Below are positions 15,028-21,879 of a DNA stretch of 24,397 bases, piece by piece. How positions within the stretch are numbered: the first letter of the stretch is position 1; every line of letters starts with the position of its first letter. This stretch comes from Deltaproteobacteria bacterium (GTDB taxonomy: Bacteria; Desulfobacterota; Desulfarculia; Adiutricales; Adiutricaceae), in the NCBI GenBank assembly GCA_031257955.1, contig JAIRNQ010000205.1:1-24397 (forward strand). The letters are read 5' to 3'. The notes under the pieces were generated by a model. It was given only the letters and a program-made list of their open reading frames with translations, did no database searches and was not told the origin of the DNA. Both the position numbers and the translations under genes were made by a program.

Positions 15028-16623
15028 CTAAAGCGCCGGTTTTGGCCGATCGGCCAGACAGGCGACCGCCGCGGCCGCCAAATCTTCGATGGTTGCCCGT
15101 TTGGCCTCGGCGACGACGTTAAAACCCAGGGCCCGGGCCGCTTTGGTGGTGATGGGGCCAATGGAAACGACGGCCACCCCAGGGCGTTCCCCCTCCGGCA
15201 CGTGCCTGGCCAGACCTTCGGCCACACTGGCGCTGGTTAGTGTGGCTAAGTCAATGGGATTGGGAGAAACCGAGCGCTTTTTCTCTTCAGCTGACGCACT
15301 ATCATAACCAATAAAACTTAAATTTTCAAATCCTGACCAATCGGCTATCAGCGTCTCATATAAGGGTACAAGTTCTAATTCAAAGCCTAAATTTCTTAAC
15401 CCCAAAACCAGGACATCCCGGGCTTCCTTGGCTCGAGCCAAGAGGACCCTGGCTCGGGGGAGTTCGGCGAAGAGTTCCACCAAACCCTCGGCCACGAAAG
15501 ACTTAGGGAGGCAATCGACCTTAAGCCCGCGACCGGCCAAGACTTCGGCCGTGCCCGGCCCGATGGCCACGATCTTTAGGCCGTAGAGGGCCCGACTGTC
15601 CAGTCCGGAGGCGAAAAGGGCCTTCAGGAAAAGCGAGGCCCCGTTGGGCGAGGTCAGGGCCAAGTAACCGTAGTCGGAAAGGTTGGCCAAGGCGGCGGCC
15701 AGGGGCGGGTTGGGCTCGATGGGCCCGATCTCGATGGCCGGCCTCTCCAGGACCTCGGCCCCCAGTTCCCGTAGGGCCCCGGACAAGCGCCCGGCTTGCT
15801 CCCGGGTTCTGGTAACCAAAATCCTTTTCCCGAAAAGGGGCCTTTTCTCGAACCAGTTAAGCTTGTCCCTTAAACCCACCACCTCCCCGACCACCAACAG
15901 GGCCGGAGCGGAAAGCCCGGCCGCTTTGGCCTCGTCGGCCAAACGGCTAACCGTGGAGGCCACCACCCTTTGGCGAGGCGTGGCCCCCCACTCGACCAGG
16001 GCCGCTGGGGTACTGGGGTCCTTGCCGGCCGAGATTAACCTTTCGAGTATATTGGGAAGGTTTTCGGCGCCCATGACCACCGATAGCGTCCCCAGGCGGG
16101 CCAGGGCCCCATAATCCAAGGCCGAGTTGGTTTTGCCCGGCTTTTCGTGACCGGTCAGGATGCCAATTTGCGAGGCCATGTCCCGGTGGGTCAGCGGTAT
16201 CCCGGCCGCCCCGGCGGCGGCGATGGTTGAGCTAATCCCGGGCACGACCTCGAAGGCCACCCCGGCCTCGGCCAATCTCAGGGCCTCCTCGGCCCCCCGG
16301 CCAAAGACGTAGGGATCCCCGCCCTTGAGCCTGACCACCGCGTTGCCGGCCAAGGCCTCGGTAACCAATAGTTCGTTTATCTCGTCTTGCTTAAGGGTGT
16401 GATTGGAACCGCTCTTGCCTACGTAAATCCTCCTGGCCCCAATGGGCGCCAGATCCAACAGTTCCTGGGCGGCCAAGTAGTCGTAGACGACCACGTCGGC
16501 CCGGCCAAGCAACTCGGCCCCCCGCAGGGTCAACAGTCCCGGATCGCCCGGTCCGGCCCCAACCAAATAAACCGTGCCCGTTGCCTTAAGGGCTCTCGGG
16601 CCCAGGTCGCCTTCATTTTTCAC
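15028..16623 (-). CDS. cobA-hemD: Fused uroporphyrinogen-III C-methyltransferase / uroporphyrinogen-III synthase
   Basis: The 531-residue fusion closes hydroxymethylbilane to uroporphyrinogen III (HemD) and methylates it twice with SAM to precorrin-2 (CobA), the branch to cobalamin, siroheme and alternative heme. Residues 15-258 are CobA: VGAGPGDPG, RLKGGDPYVFGRG (98-110) and VPGISS. Residues 262-525 are HemD, starting FGKRILVTRTREQAG. The start is GTG with AAGGTGGG 5 bases upstream. A terminator hairpin separates it from hemC although the two genes work in sequence. A stretch near residues 400-440 is encoded by clearly AT-rich DNA within a GC-rich gene. Confidence 0.93.
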   Translation of the reverse strand: MKNEGDLGPRALKATGTVYLVGAGPGDPGLLTLRGAELLGRADVVVYDYLAAQELLDLAPIGARRIYVGKSGSNHTLKQDEINELLVTEALAGNAVVRLKGGDPYVFGRGAEEALRLAEAGVAFEVVPGISSTIAAAGAAGIPLTHRDMASQIGILTGHEKPGKTNSALDYGALARLGTLSVVMGAENLPNILERLISAGKDPSTPAALVEWGATPRQRVVASTVSRLADEAKAAGLSAPALLVVGEVVGLRDKLNWFEKRPLFGKRILVTRTREQAGRLSGALRELGAEVLERPAIEIGPIEPNPPLAAALANLSDYGYLALTSPNGASLFLKALFASGLDSRALYGLKIVAIGPGTAEVLAGRGLKVDCLPKSFVAEGLVELFAELPRARVLLARAKEARDVLVLGLRNLGFELELVPLYETLIADWSGFENLSFIGYDSASAEEKKRSVSPNPIDLATLTSASVAEGLARHVPEGERPGVAVVSIGPITTKAARALGFNVVAEAKRATIEDLAAAAVACLADRPKPAL

Positions 16624-16647
16624 TTAATCCCACCTTCCGAAAGGCAT

Positions 16648-16669
16648 AAAAAAACCCGGCCGCCCGGGT
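16648..16669 (-). terminator. Intrinsic terminator or attenuator between hemC and cobA/hemD
   Basis: On the minus strand, ACCCGG-GCGG-CCGGGT is followed by seven T residues. It ends 24 bases before the cobA/hemD start, just ahead of the ribosome binding site. This would lower expression of cobA/hemD relative to hemC. Confidence 0.75.
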
Positions 16670-16791
16670 CACCAAAAGCCACACCGCTGGGCGCCCCCGA
16701 CCAAACGTCGCTTACCCGCGGGTAGGCGCCGGACCAGCCGGCAACGGCCATGGCGCTACCGCCAAGGCGGCAAACCGGCCCGGCTCGATGG

Positions 16792-17832
16792 CTAGAGGCC
16801 CTGTTCCTCAAGGAACCAATCGGGGGCCACCCGCAAGAGCGCTTCGGCCACGGACTGGCCTAATTTTCTGGCCAGGGACAAATATCTGGCTAAGCTCAAA
16901 TCGCGGTTAAGGCTTTGCTTACTTTCTCCAATACTGTTGCCGCTAAGTTTGCCCGTTTCCGCAAGGCCAAAGGCAAGCGATTGCTCTTCCTTTATAATTT
17001 CGCCTTGGCGGGTATCCACCAGGGCCGCCTCCAGGACCAAATGGCCATCCGGGTTGAAGTAACAATAGGCCGCGATGGGTTCGGTACATCCAATTCCCAT
17101 CTGGCCCGTGAAACCCCTTTCCGCGGACATGGCCAAGGCCGAGGGTAAGTGTTGCAACGGTTGTAGGATTTCGGCTATGAATTCATCGCTCTCACGGTAT
17201 TCCAAGGCTAGTTGTCCTTGGCCAGGAGCGGGTAACATGATGTCTTTGGGTATGTCGTGGACTGTAAAGTTGATAGGCTCGTTAAGACGTGTGAGTCCGG
17301 CCTTAGCCAAGACTATAGCCGTAAATTTGGTACCAACTTTTCCTAATCTGGTTCCAACGTTACCTCTAAGGGGCTCAACGATAAGATCTTGTCGGTAAAC
17401 GCTAAGAAACGCCTGCCTTCTTATGCTAGAAGTACCAATCGAAGAGCCATCCGGCAAAGAGCCCAGGTCCAGGCCATCTTTCGAGATTAGGACGTCCCAG
17501 GGTTCTGCCCTCTCCAGGGCCGGACCCAGGACCAGTCGGTCCGGGAGTTTCGAAGCCAGATCCTTGGCGCTGTGAACGCCCAGATCTATTGTGCCCGCCA
17601 ATAGATGATCCTCAATCTCCTTGACGAACTGGCCTTTAATCCCGTCACCCTTATCGGAGTCGGAAGTAAAAAAGTCCCCGCGGGTACTGATGGGCTTAAA
17701 CTCAAAAGTTATATCTGGGTAAAGACGTTGAAGTTTGTCTATGACCGACTGGGTCTGGACGGTCGACAGTTGGCTGCCCCTGGCCCCGACCCTGATTGGC
17801 TTTCCGCGCTCAATTTGAGCCACAACCGGCAC
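16792..17832 (-). CDS. hemC: Porphobilinogen deaminase (hydroxymethylbilane synthase)
   Basis: HemC polymerises four porphobilinogens into hydroxymethylbilane. The 346-residue protein shows RVGARGSQLS (15-23), the catalytic loop GVHSAKDLASKLP with Asp91, GTSSIRRQA, LRGNVGTRLGK, LPAPGQGQLALEYR and the cofactor-attachment Cys249 in GIGCTEP. It is about 35 residues longer than usual, from a C-terminal insert containing the repeat LSLARYLSLARK. The start is uncertain: GTG at 17832 overlaps the fmdB end by 23 bases and GTG at 17823 is also possible. Neither has a good ribosome binding site, so translational coupling to fmdB is likely. The middle of the gene is less GC-rich than its neighbours. Confidence 0.92.
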   Translation of the reverse strand: MPVVAQIERGKPIRVGARGSQLSTVQTQSVIDKLQRLYPDITFEFKPISTRGDFFTSDSDKGDGIKGQFVKEIEDHLLAGTIDLGVHSAKDLASKLPDRLVLGPALERAEPWDVLISKDGLDLGSLPDGSSIGTSSIRRQAFLSVYRQDLIVEPLRGNVGTRLGKVGTKFTAIVLAKAGLTRLNEPINFTVHDIPKDIMLPAPGQGQLALEYRESDEFIAEILQPLQHLPSALAMSAERGFTGQMGIGCTEPIAAYCYFNPDGHLVLEAALVDTRQGEIIKEEQSLAFGLAETGKLSGNSIGESKQSLNRDLSLARYLSLARKLGQSVAEALLRVAPDWFLEEQGL

Positions 17833-18049
17833 ACGAATTGGCGGTACAGGAACCGCAGGACGAGGAGGAGGATGAGTTACCGGAGGCTAGATCCAGGGTG
17901 CCGCCCGACGGTCCGCACCGAAAGCTTGAGAGATGCTTCTCGCAATTGCTTTTACCGCATTCGGGGCAGGCCACCGCCGCCGACCGGCTTATAACTAGTT
18001 CCTCAAAGTCTCGACCGCAGTCGAGGCATTTAAATTCATATATAGGCAT
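17810..18049 (-). CDS. FmdB-family zinc-ribbon protein
   Basis: The 79-residue protein opens with MPIYEFKCLDCGRDFEELV and has two CxxC pairs (C8/C11 and C28/C31) that should bind one zinc ion, as in FmdB-type putative regulators. The tail is Ser-rich and then Cys-rich (SCGSCTANSCAGCGSN). Its role is unknown; the family was named for proximity to formamidase and formylmethanofuran genes. GAGG 6 bases before the ATG at 18049 decides the start over an upstream TTG. It overlaps hemC and is probably the first gene of the tetrapyrrole operon. Confidence 0.85.
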   Translation of the reverse strand: MPIYEFKCLDCGRDFEELVISRSAAVACPECGKSNCEKHLSSFRCGPSGGTLDLASGNSSSSSSCGSCTANSCAGCGSN

Positions 18050-18100
18050 AATAAACCTCAAAGCGAATAATTTAGTCTAACCCTTAATCCGTCACCGCCC

Positions 18101-18135
18101 AAAAAAACGACCCCTGATTCCAAGGGTCATTTTTT
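18101..18135. terminator. Terminator-like hairpin in the fmdB leader, candidate attenuator
   Basis: GACCC (18109-18113) pairs with GGGTC (18124-18128). Seven A residues lie on the left (T-tract for the minus strand) and six T residues on the right, so it can act in both directions. On the minus strand it lies downstream of the predicted promoter and about 50 bases before the fmdB start codon. The stem is only five base pairs. Confidence 0.5.
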
Positions 18136-18165
18136 AACCCGCACGGTCGGGGTTTGTCTAACCAT

Positions 18166-18194
18166 ATCATACCACCCCACTCAGTTATCGGCAA
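18166..18194 (-). promoter_or_regulatory. Promoter of fmdB-hemC
   Basis: On the minus strand: TTGCCG (18189-18194), a 17-base spacer and TATGAT (18166-18171) preceded by TGG, an extended -10 element. Transcription would start near 18159. Confidence 0.5.
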
Positions 18195-18271
18195 ACGCTT
18201 AATCGAATCGTTTACGCGTTATGGAGACCGTACAATCGTGCCGTTTGACAATAAATAGGCTATTTCGACTC

Positions 18272-18300
18272 TTGACAATTAACCGGCGCCGGTCTATGAT
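18272..18300 (+). promoter_or_regulatory. Strong sigma-70 promoter of the liv operon
   Basis: A consensus TTGACA (18272-18277), an exact 17-base spacer and TATGAT (18295-18300, five of six). Transcription would start near 18307, giving a leader of about 190 bases before livK. Confidence 0.8.
18282..18293. promoter_or_regulatory. 12-bp palindrome in the liv promoter spacer, candidate operator
   Basis: ACCGGCGCCGGT is a perfect palindrome filling most of the spacer between the -35 and -10 boxes. A repressor bound here would exclude RNA polymerase. The binding protein is unknown. Confidence 0.5.
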
Positions 18301-18496
18301 CCCTAGAATAATTTGACTATATCATACCAGCGACCGCGGGCCTTCGGGTCGCCTTACCTCTGGCCATGATTACCCAGATAACGCCCTGGTTTTGGGTCTC
18401 GCCCCCACTGCCCACTCCCCGGTCACATGAAATACAACATTTTGCGGTGGTCCGTCATGGGCACCAATTATTTTCCAACAACCCCTTGGAGGCATT

Positions 18497-19624
18497 ATGA
18501 AATTACTTAAGATTTTAGCCGCCGCACTGTTCGCCGTTTCCCTCATGGCGTCAACCGGCCAGGCTCAAGTCAAAGTCGGGGTCTACCTACCCCTTACCGG
18601 CCAAAACGCTTTTGGCGGCCAGCTGGAACTCGATGGCATCAACTTGGCGGCCGGCACGCTGCCCGAAGTCCTCGGCCAGAAAGTCGAACTCGTGGTCATG
18701 GACAACAAAAGCGATAAGGTCGAGAGCGCCAACGCCGTTCGCCGCCTGATCGAAAACGACAAGGTGGTGGCCATCATCGGTACCTACGGTTCCTCGTTGG
18801 CCCTGGCCGGCGGCGAAGTTGCCGAAGCCTCGAAGATTCCCGTTGTCGGTACCAGCTGCACCAATCCGCTGGTCACCCAAGGGAAGACCTATTATTTCCG
18901 GGCTTGCTTCATCGATCCCTATCAAGGGGCAGGAGCGGCCACCTACGCCGTTAAGAATCTTTCCGCCAAAAAAGCCGCCCTCTTAACCGACGTCTCCAAT
19001 GACTATGCCGTCGGTCTCAGCGAGTTTTTTAAGCGGTCCTTCCTGGCCCTCGGTGGCGAGATAGTCGCCGAGCTTAAGTACAATTCCGGCGATCAGGACT
19101 TCACCGCCCAGCTCACCGAGATCATCTCCAAGGCCCCCGACGTCATGTTCATGCCCGCCTATTTTGCCGAGGGTGGGATCATCATGAAGCAGGCCCGGGA
19201 ACTCGGGGCCACATTCAGGATCATGGGCGGCGACGCCATGGATAACCCCGAGACGGTTTCCATCGCCGGCGAAGCGGCTGAGGGTTTCATCCATACCTCA
19301 TTCCCTTATGACTCCAATATGCCCGACATGAACGCCGAGGCCAAGGCTTTCACCGAAGCTTGGAAGAAGGCCAACCCCGACAAGGAACCTAACGTCAACG
19401 CCGCCCTGGGTTATGCCTCCTACGTGATGGTCCTCGACGCCATCACCCGGGCCGGAAGCGCCGACCCCGCGGCCATCACCACGGCTTTGGCGGCCACCAA
19501 AGACCTCAACACTCCCCTGGGCTTACTGACCCTGGACAAGGATCACAACCCCCAGATGCCCGTTGGCATAATTGAGATCAAAGACGGCAAGCGCGCCTAC
19601 CTTGGCGAGATCACCCCGGAATAA
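18497..19624 (+). CDS. livK: Periplasmic branched-chain amino acid-binding protein
   Basis: The 375-residue type-I periplasmic binding protein begins with a signal peptide (MKLLKILAAALFAVSLMAST, cleavage after GQA at about residue 23). The mature part starts QVKVGVYLPLTGQNAFGG, the standard opening of Leu/Ile/Val-binding proteins. IIGTYGSSLALAGGEVAEASKIPVV is the characteristic region with Ser-containing ligand contacts. It would deliver branched-chain amino acids, or possibly amides or urea-like ligands, to LivHM. GGAGG stands 4 bases before the ATG. As first gene of the operon it is followed by two stem-loops, which probably keep its message more abundant than the membrane genes. Confidence 0.92.
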   Translation: MKLLKILAAALFAVSLMASTGQAQVKVGVYLPLTGQNAFGGQLELDGINLAAGTLPEVLGQKVELVVMDNKSDKVESANAVRRLIENDKVVAIIGTYGSSLALAGGEVAEASKIPVVGTSCTNPLVTQGKTYYFRACFIDPYQGAGAATYAVKNLSAKKAALLTDVSNDYAVGLSEFFKRSFLALGGEIVAELKYNSGDQDFTAQLTEIISKAPDVMFMPAYFAEGGIIMKQARELGATFRIMGGDAMDNPETVSIAGEAAEGFIHTSFPYDSNMPDMNAEAKAFTEAWKKANPDKEPNVNAALGYASYVMVLDAITRAGSADPAAITTALAATKDLNTPLGLLTLDKDHNPQMPVGIIEIKDGKRAYLGEITPE

Positions 19625-19633
19625 TTCTACCCT

Positions 19634-19710
19634 AGGGAGGATCGGTCCGGTATCCTCCCTCTCCCAGTAAGGCTAACGCTCACCCGCCTCCCCCCTTCCG
19701 GGGGGAGGCG
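19634..19710 (+). promoter_or_regulatory. Two stem-loops between livK and livH
   Basis: The first is AGGGAGGAT / ATCCTCCCT (19634-19660, loop of nine). The second is a perfect 11-bp stem, CGCCTCCCCCC / GGGGGGAGGCG, with a TTCC loop (19685-19710). Neither has a T-tract, so they probably stabilise the livK mRNA end or cause partial attenuation rather than termination. Confidence 0.7.
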
Positions 19711-19743
19711 CTTGTCTTATCCTTTGGCGCCTTGGAGGTAACA

Positions 19744-20631
19744 TTGACGGTCGAGCTTTTCATCCAAAACGTTTTTAACGCGCTGACCGTCGGCTCTCTG
19801 TACGCCTTGATTGCCATCGGCTACACAATGGTCTACGGCATTTTGAGATTCATAAATTTCGCCCATGGCGACATCTTCATGGCCGGGGCTTACCTTATAT
19901 TTTTCATCGCCTTTCACCTCTCCTGGCCCATCGCCGCCATTCTGGCCATTGCCGGTTCGAGCCTTTTGGGCATCTTGGTCGATCAAACCGCTTACCGCCC
20001 CTTAAGGGACGCGCCACGAATTTCCGCCCTCATAAGCGCCATTGGGGTCTCCTTTTTCTTGGAGAATTTAGCCCTGGTCGTCTTTACCGGTCTACCGAGA
20101 CCGGCCGTCCAGCCCAAGTGGATGGTCGATCCAATCGTGGTCGGGGGTGTACACATACTTCCGCTTACCTTCCTGGTCCCCGTGGTCACCGCCGTCCTGG
20201 TATTGGGACTTCTGTGGATTGTCCACCGGACTCGTCCGGGCTTGGCCATGAGGGCCATTTCCCGGGACATTGAGACCACCAGGCTCATGGGAGTCTCCAT
20301 TGACCGCATTATCGCCCTGACTTTCGGGCTGGGCTCGGCCTTGGCCGCCGCCGCCGGAATCATGTGGGCCATGCGTTATCCCCAAATCCATCCCTTCATG
20401 GGCGTTATCCCCGGATTCAAGGCCTTCATCGCCGCCGTCGTCGGAGGCATAGGTTCCATCCAAGGCGCCGTCATGGGGGGTTTGCTTCTGGGCACGGTCG
20501 AGGTCATGGCCGTGGCCTTTAACCCCACCCTTTCGGGTTACCGGGACGCCTTCGCCTTCGTGCTTTTGATAGTCATCCTGCTGTTTCTGCCCACCGGCCT
20601 TGTCGGCGAAAAAATCAAGGATAAAATATGA
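19744..20631 (+). CDS. livH: Branched-chain amino acid ABC transporter permease LivH
   Basis: This 295-residue inner-membrane permease has about eight hydrophobic segments. It carries the LivH hallmark NALTVGSLYALIAIGYTMVYGILRFINFAHGD near the N-terminus and the loop GLAMRAISRDIETTRLMGV that contacts the ATPases. The start is inferred as TTG at 19744, because GGAGG (19734-19738) lies 5 bases upstream. A TTG at 19732 is in frame but overlaps that ribosome binding site. The stop overlaps the livM start (ATGA). Confidence 0.9.
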   Translation: MTVELFIQNVFNALTVGSLYALIAIGYTMVYGILRFINFAHGDIFMAGAYLIFFIAFHLSWPIAAILAIAGSSLLGILVDQTAYRPLRDAPRISALISAIGVSFFLENLALVVFTGLPRPAVQPKWMVDPIVVGGVHILPLTFLVPVVTAVLVLGLLWIVHRTRPGLAMRAISRDIETTRLMGVSIDRIIALTFGLGSALAAAAGIMWAMRYPQIHPFMGVIPGFKAFIAAVVGGIGSIQGAVMGGLLLGTVEVMAVAFNPTLSGYRDAFAFVLLIVILLFLPTGLVGEKIKDKI

Positions 20632-21743
20632 TGACTGGCAGCGGGAGGACATTAAGAAACCAGCTATCGACCCTAGTAGCCATTATACTTTTGGCCCTTT
20701 TCCTTAAATGGGCCTTAACTAATTTCAATGGCTATCAGATACAGCTGCTTAACCTAGTGGCCATCAACGCCATATTGGCCTTGTCGCTGAACTTCATCTA
20801 CGGCTTCTCCGGCATGTTTTCTTTGGGCCACGCCGGGTTCATGGCCGTGGGCGCCTACGTCAGCGCCCTTTGCGTGCTGACCCCGGAACAAAAGGAGATC
20901 ATTTGGTTTTTGGAGCCTATTTTCGGCCCCTTCGCCAATTTGCATACCTCTTTTTTCGTCTCCGTCCTCCTCGGCGGCTTGGCCGCGGCCTTGATGAGTT
21001 TTCTCATCGCCCTCCCCATCATGAGGCTGGGCGGGGATTACCTGGGCATCGCCACCTTGGGCTTTTCCGAGATAATTAGAGTTCTCATGACCAACCTGGT
21101 GCCTTTCACCAACGGGGCCATAGGTTTGAGGGGCATACCCCCCTACGCCAATATATGGGTGAACTACGCTTGGCTCATAGGCACGCTGTATGTGATACGC
21201 AGCATCCTGAAAAGCAATTTTGGGAACGTCCTCAAATCCATTAGGGACGACGAGATTGCCGCCCGAACCATGGGTATCGACACCACCTCCCACCGAACCA
21301 TCGCCTTCTGTCTCGGCGGTTTCTTCGCCGGGGTCGGCGGAGCCTTGCTGGGCTCCCTCATAACGACCATTGAGCCGAAGATGTTCAACTTCCAATTGAC
21401 TTTTAACATATTGCTTATCGTTATCGCCGGCGGGTTAGGCTCGGTCACCGGGTCGGTGGTCGGAAGTGCAGTAATTACGCTGATGTTGGAATGGTTACGT
21501 ATCGTTGAATATCCCCTCACCGTCAACTTTAGCTTCCTGGGCCTTTTTCAGGTGGGACCGACCACTATACCCGGCATTCCCGGTATGCGCATGGTCATCT
21601 TTGCCTTGGCCCTGATGTTCATAATAATCTTTCGACGACAAGGCCTCATCGGGGCCAGGGAATTCTCCTGGGACGCCTTCTACGGCCTTCCGTCTACGCT
21701 TAAACGTTTTTACCAAAGGCGTTTCGGGAGGGCCCGCCCATGA
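20628..21743 (+). CDS. livM: Branched-chain amino acid ABC transporter permease LivM
   Basis: The 371-residue permease partner of LivH shows LNLVAINAILALSLNFIYGFSGMFSLGHAGFMAVGAYVSA, GGDYLGIATLGFSEIIRV, the ATPase-contact loop FGNVLKSIRDDEIAARTMGID and GGLGSVTGSVVGSAV. It begins at an ATGA overlap with livH; a second ATG follows at once. Its own stop overlaps the ATG of a duplicated mini-ORF rather than that of livG. Confidence 0.92.
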   Translation: MMTGSGRTLRNQLSTLVAIILLALFLKWALTNFNGYQIQLLNLVAINAILALSLNFIYGFSGMFSLGHAGFMAVGAYVSALCVLTPEQKEIIWFLEPIFGPFANLHTSFFVSVLLGGLAAALMSFLIALPIMRLGGDYLGIATLGFSEIIRVLMTNLVPFTNGAIGLRGIPPYANIWVNYAWLIGTLYVIRSILKSNFGNVLKSIRDDEIAARTMGIDTTSHRTIAFCLGGFFAGVGGALLGSLITTIEPKMFNFQLTFNILLIVIAGGLGSVTGSVVGSAVITLMLEWLRIVEYPLTVNFSFLGLFQVGPTTIPGIPGMRMVIFALALMFIIIFRRQGLIGAREFSWDAFYGLPSTLKRFYQRRFGRARP

Positions 21744-21811
21744 GCGCCAACCCCACCAACGCCCTGCTCGCCAAAAGCCCGACCAGGCCCTGCGGGAGGC
21801 CACGCCCATGA
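21740..21811 (+). CDS. 23-residue mini-ORF 1, copy of the livG start
   Basis: It begins MSANPTNAL exactly like LivG, then diverges (ending RPCGRPRP) and stops at a TGA that overlaps the next ATG. Its own ATG overlaps the livM stop, and GGGAGG lies 8 bases upstream, so it is very probably translated. It is most likely a by-product of duplication; function as a peptide is not supported. Confidence 0.5.
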   Translation: MSANPTNALLAKSPTRPCGRPRP

Positions 21812-21879
21812 GCGCCAACCCCACCAACGCCCTGCTCGCCAAAAGCCCAACCAGGCCCTGCGGGAGGCCACGCCCATGA
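21808..21879 (+). CDS. 23-residue mini-ORF 2, second copy
   Basis: It is nearly identical to mini-ORF 1: the single base difference makes one codon synonymous or near-synonymous (CCG to CCA, both Pro). Its TGA overlaps the livG ATG. Ribosomes leaving it could restart directly on livG. Confidence 0.5.
   Translation: MSANPTNALLAKSPTRPCGRPRP

Larger units (their letters stand above)
18050..18496. other. 447-bp divergent promoter region
   Basis: This region separates fmdB-hemC (minus) from liv (plus). It holds one promoter in each direction, a terminator-like hairpin in the fmdB leader, a palindrome in the liv promoter, and an 11-bp direct repeat ATATCATACCA (18164-18174 and 18319-18329). The liv leader contains GCGACC pairing with GGTCGC (18330-18352). 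No small gene is apparent. Confidence 0.7.

Noticed and set aside
15043..15056. Palindrome TGGCCGATCGGCCA as an operator
   Set aside because: It lies within the last codons of cobA/hemD and is expected by chance in GGCC-rich coding DNA.
18050..18061. TTG start for FmdB four codons upstream
   Set aside because: The ribosome binding site GAGG lies between the two starts and fits only the ATG; the family begins with MPxYEF.
19732..19743. TTG at 19732 as livH start
   Set aside because: It overlaps the GGAGG that serves the TTG at 19744, leaving it without its own ribosome binding site.
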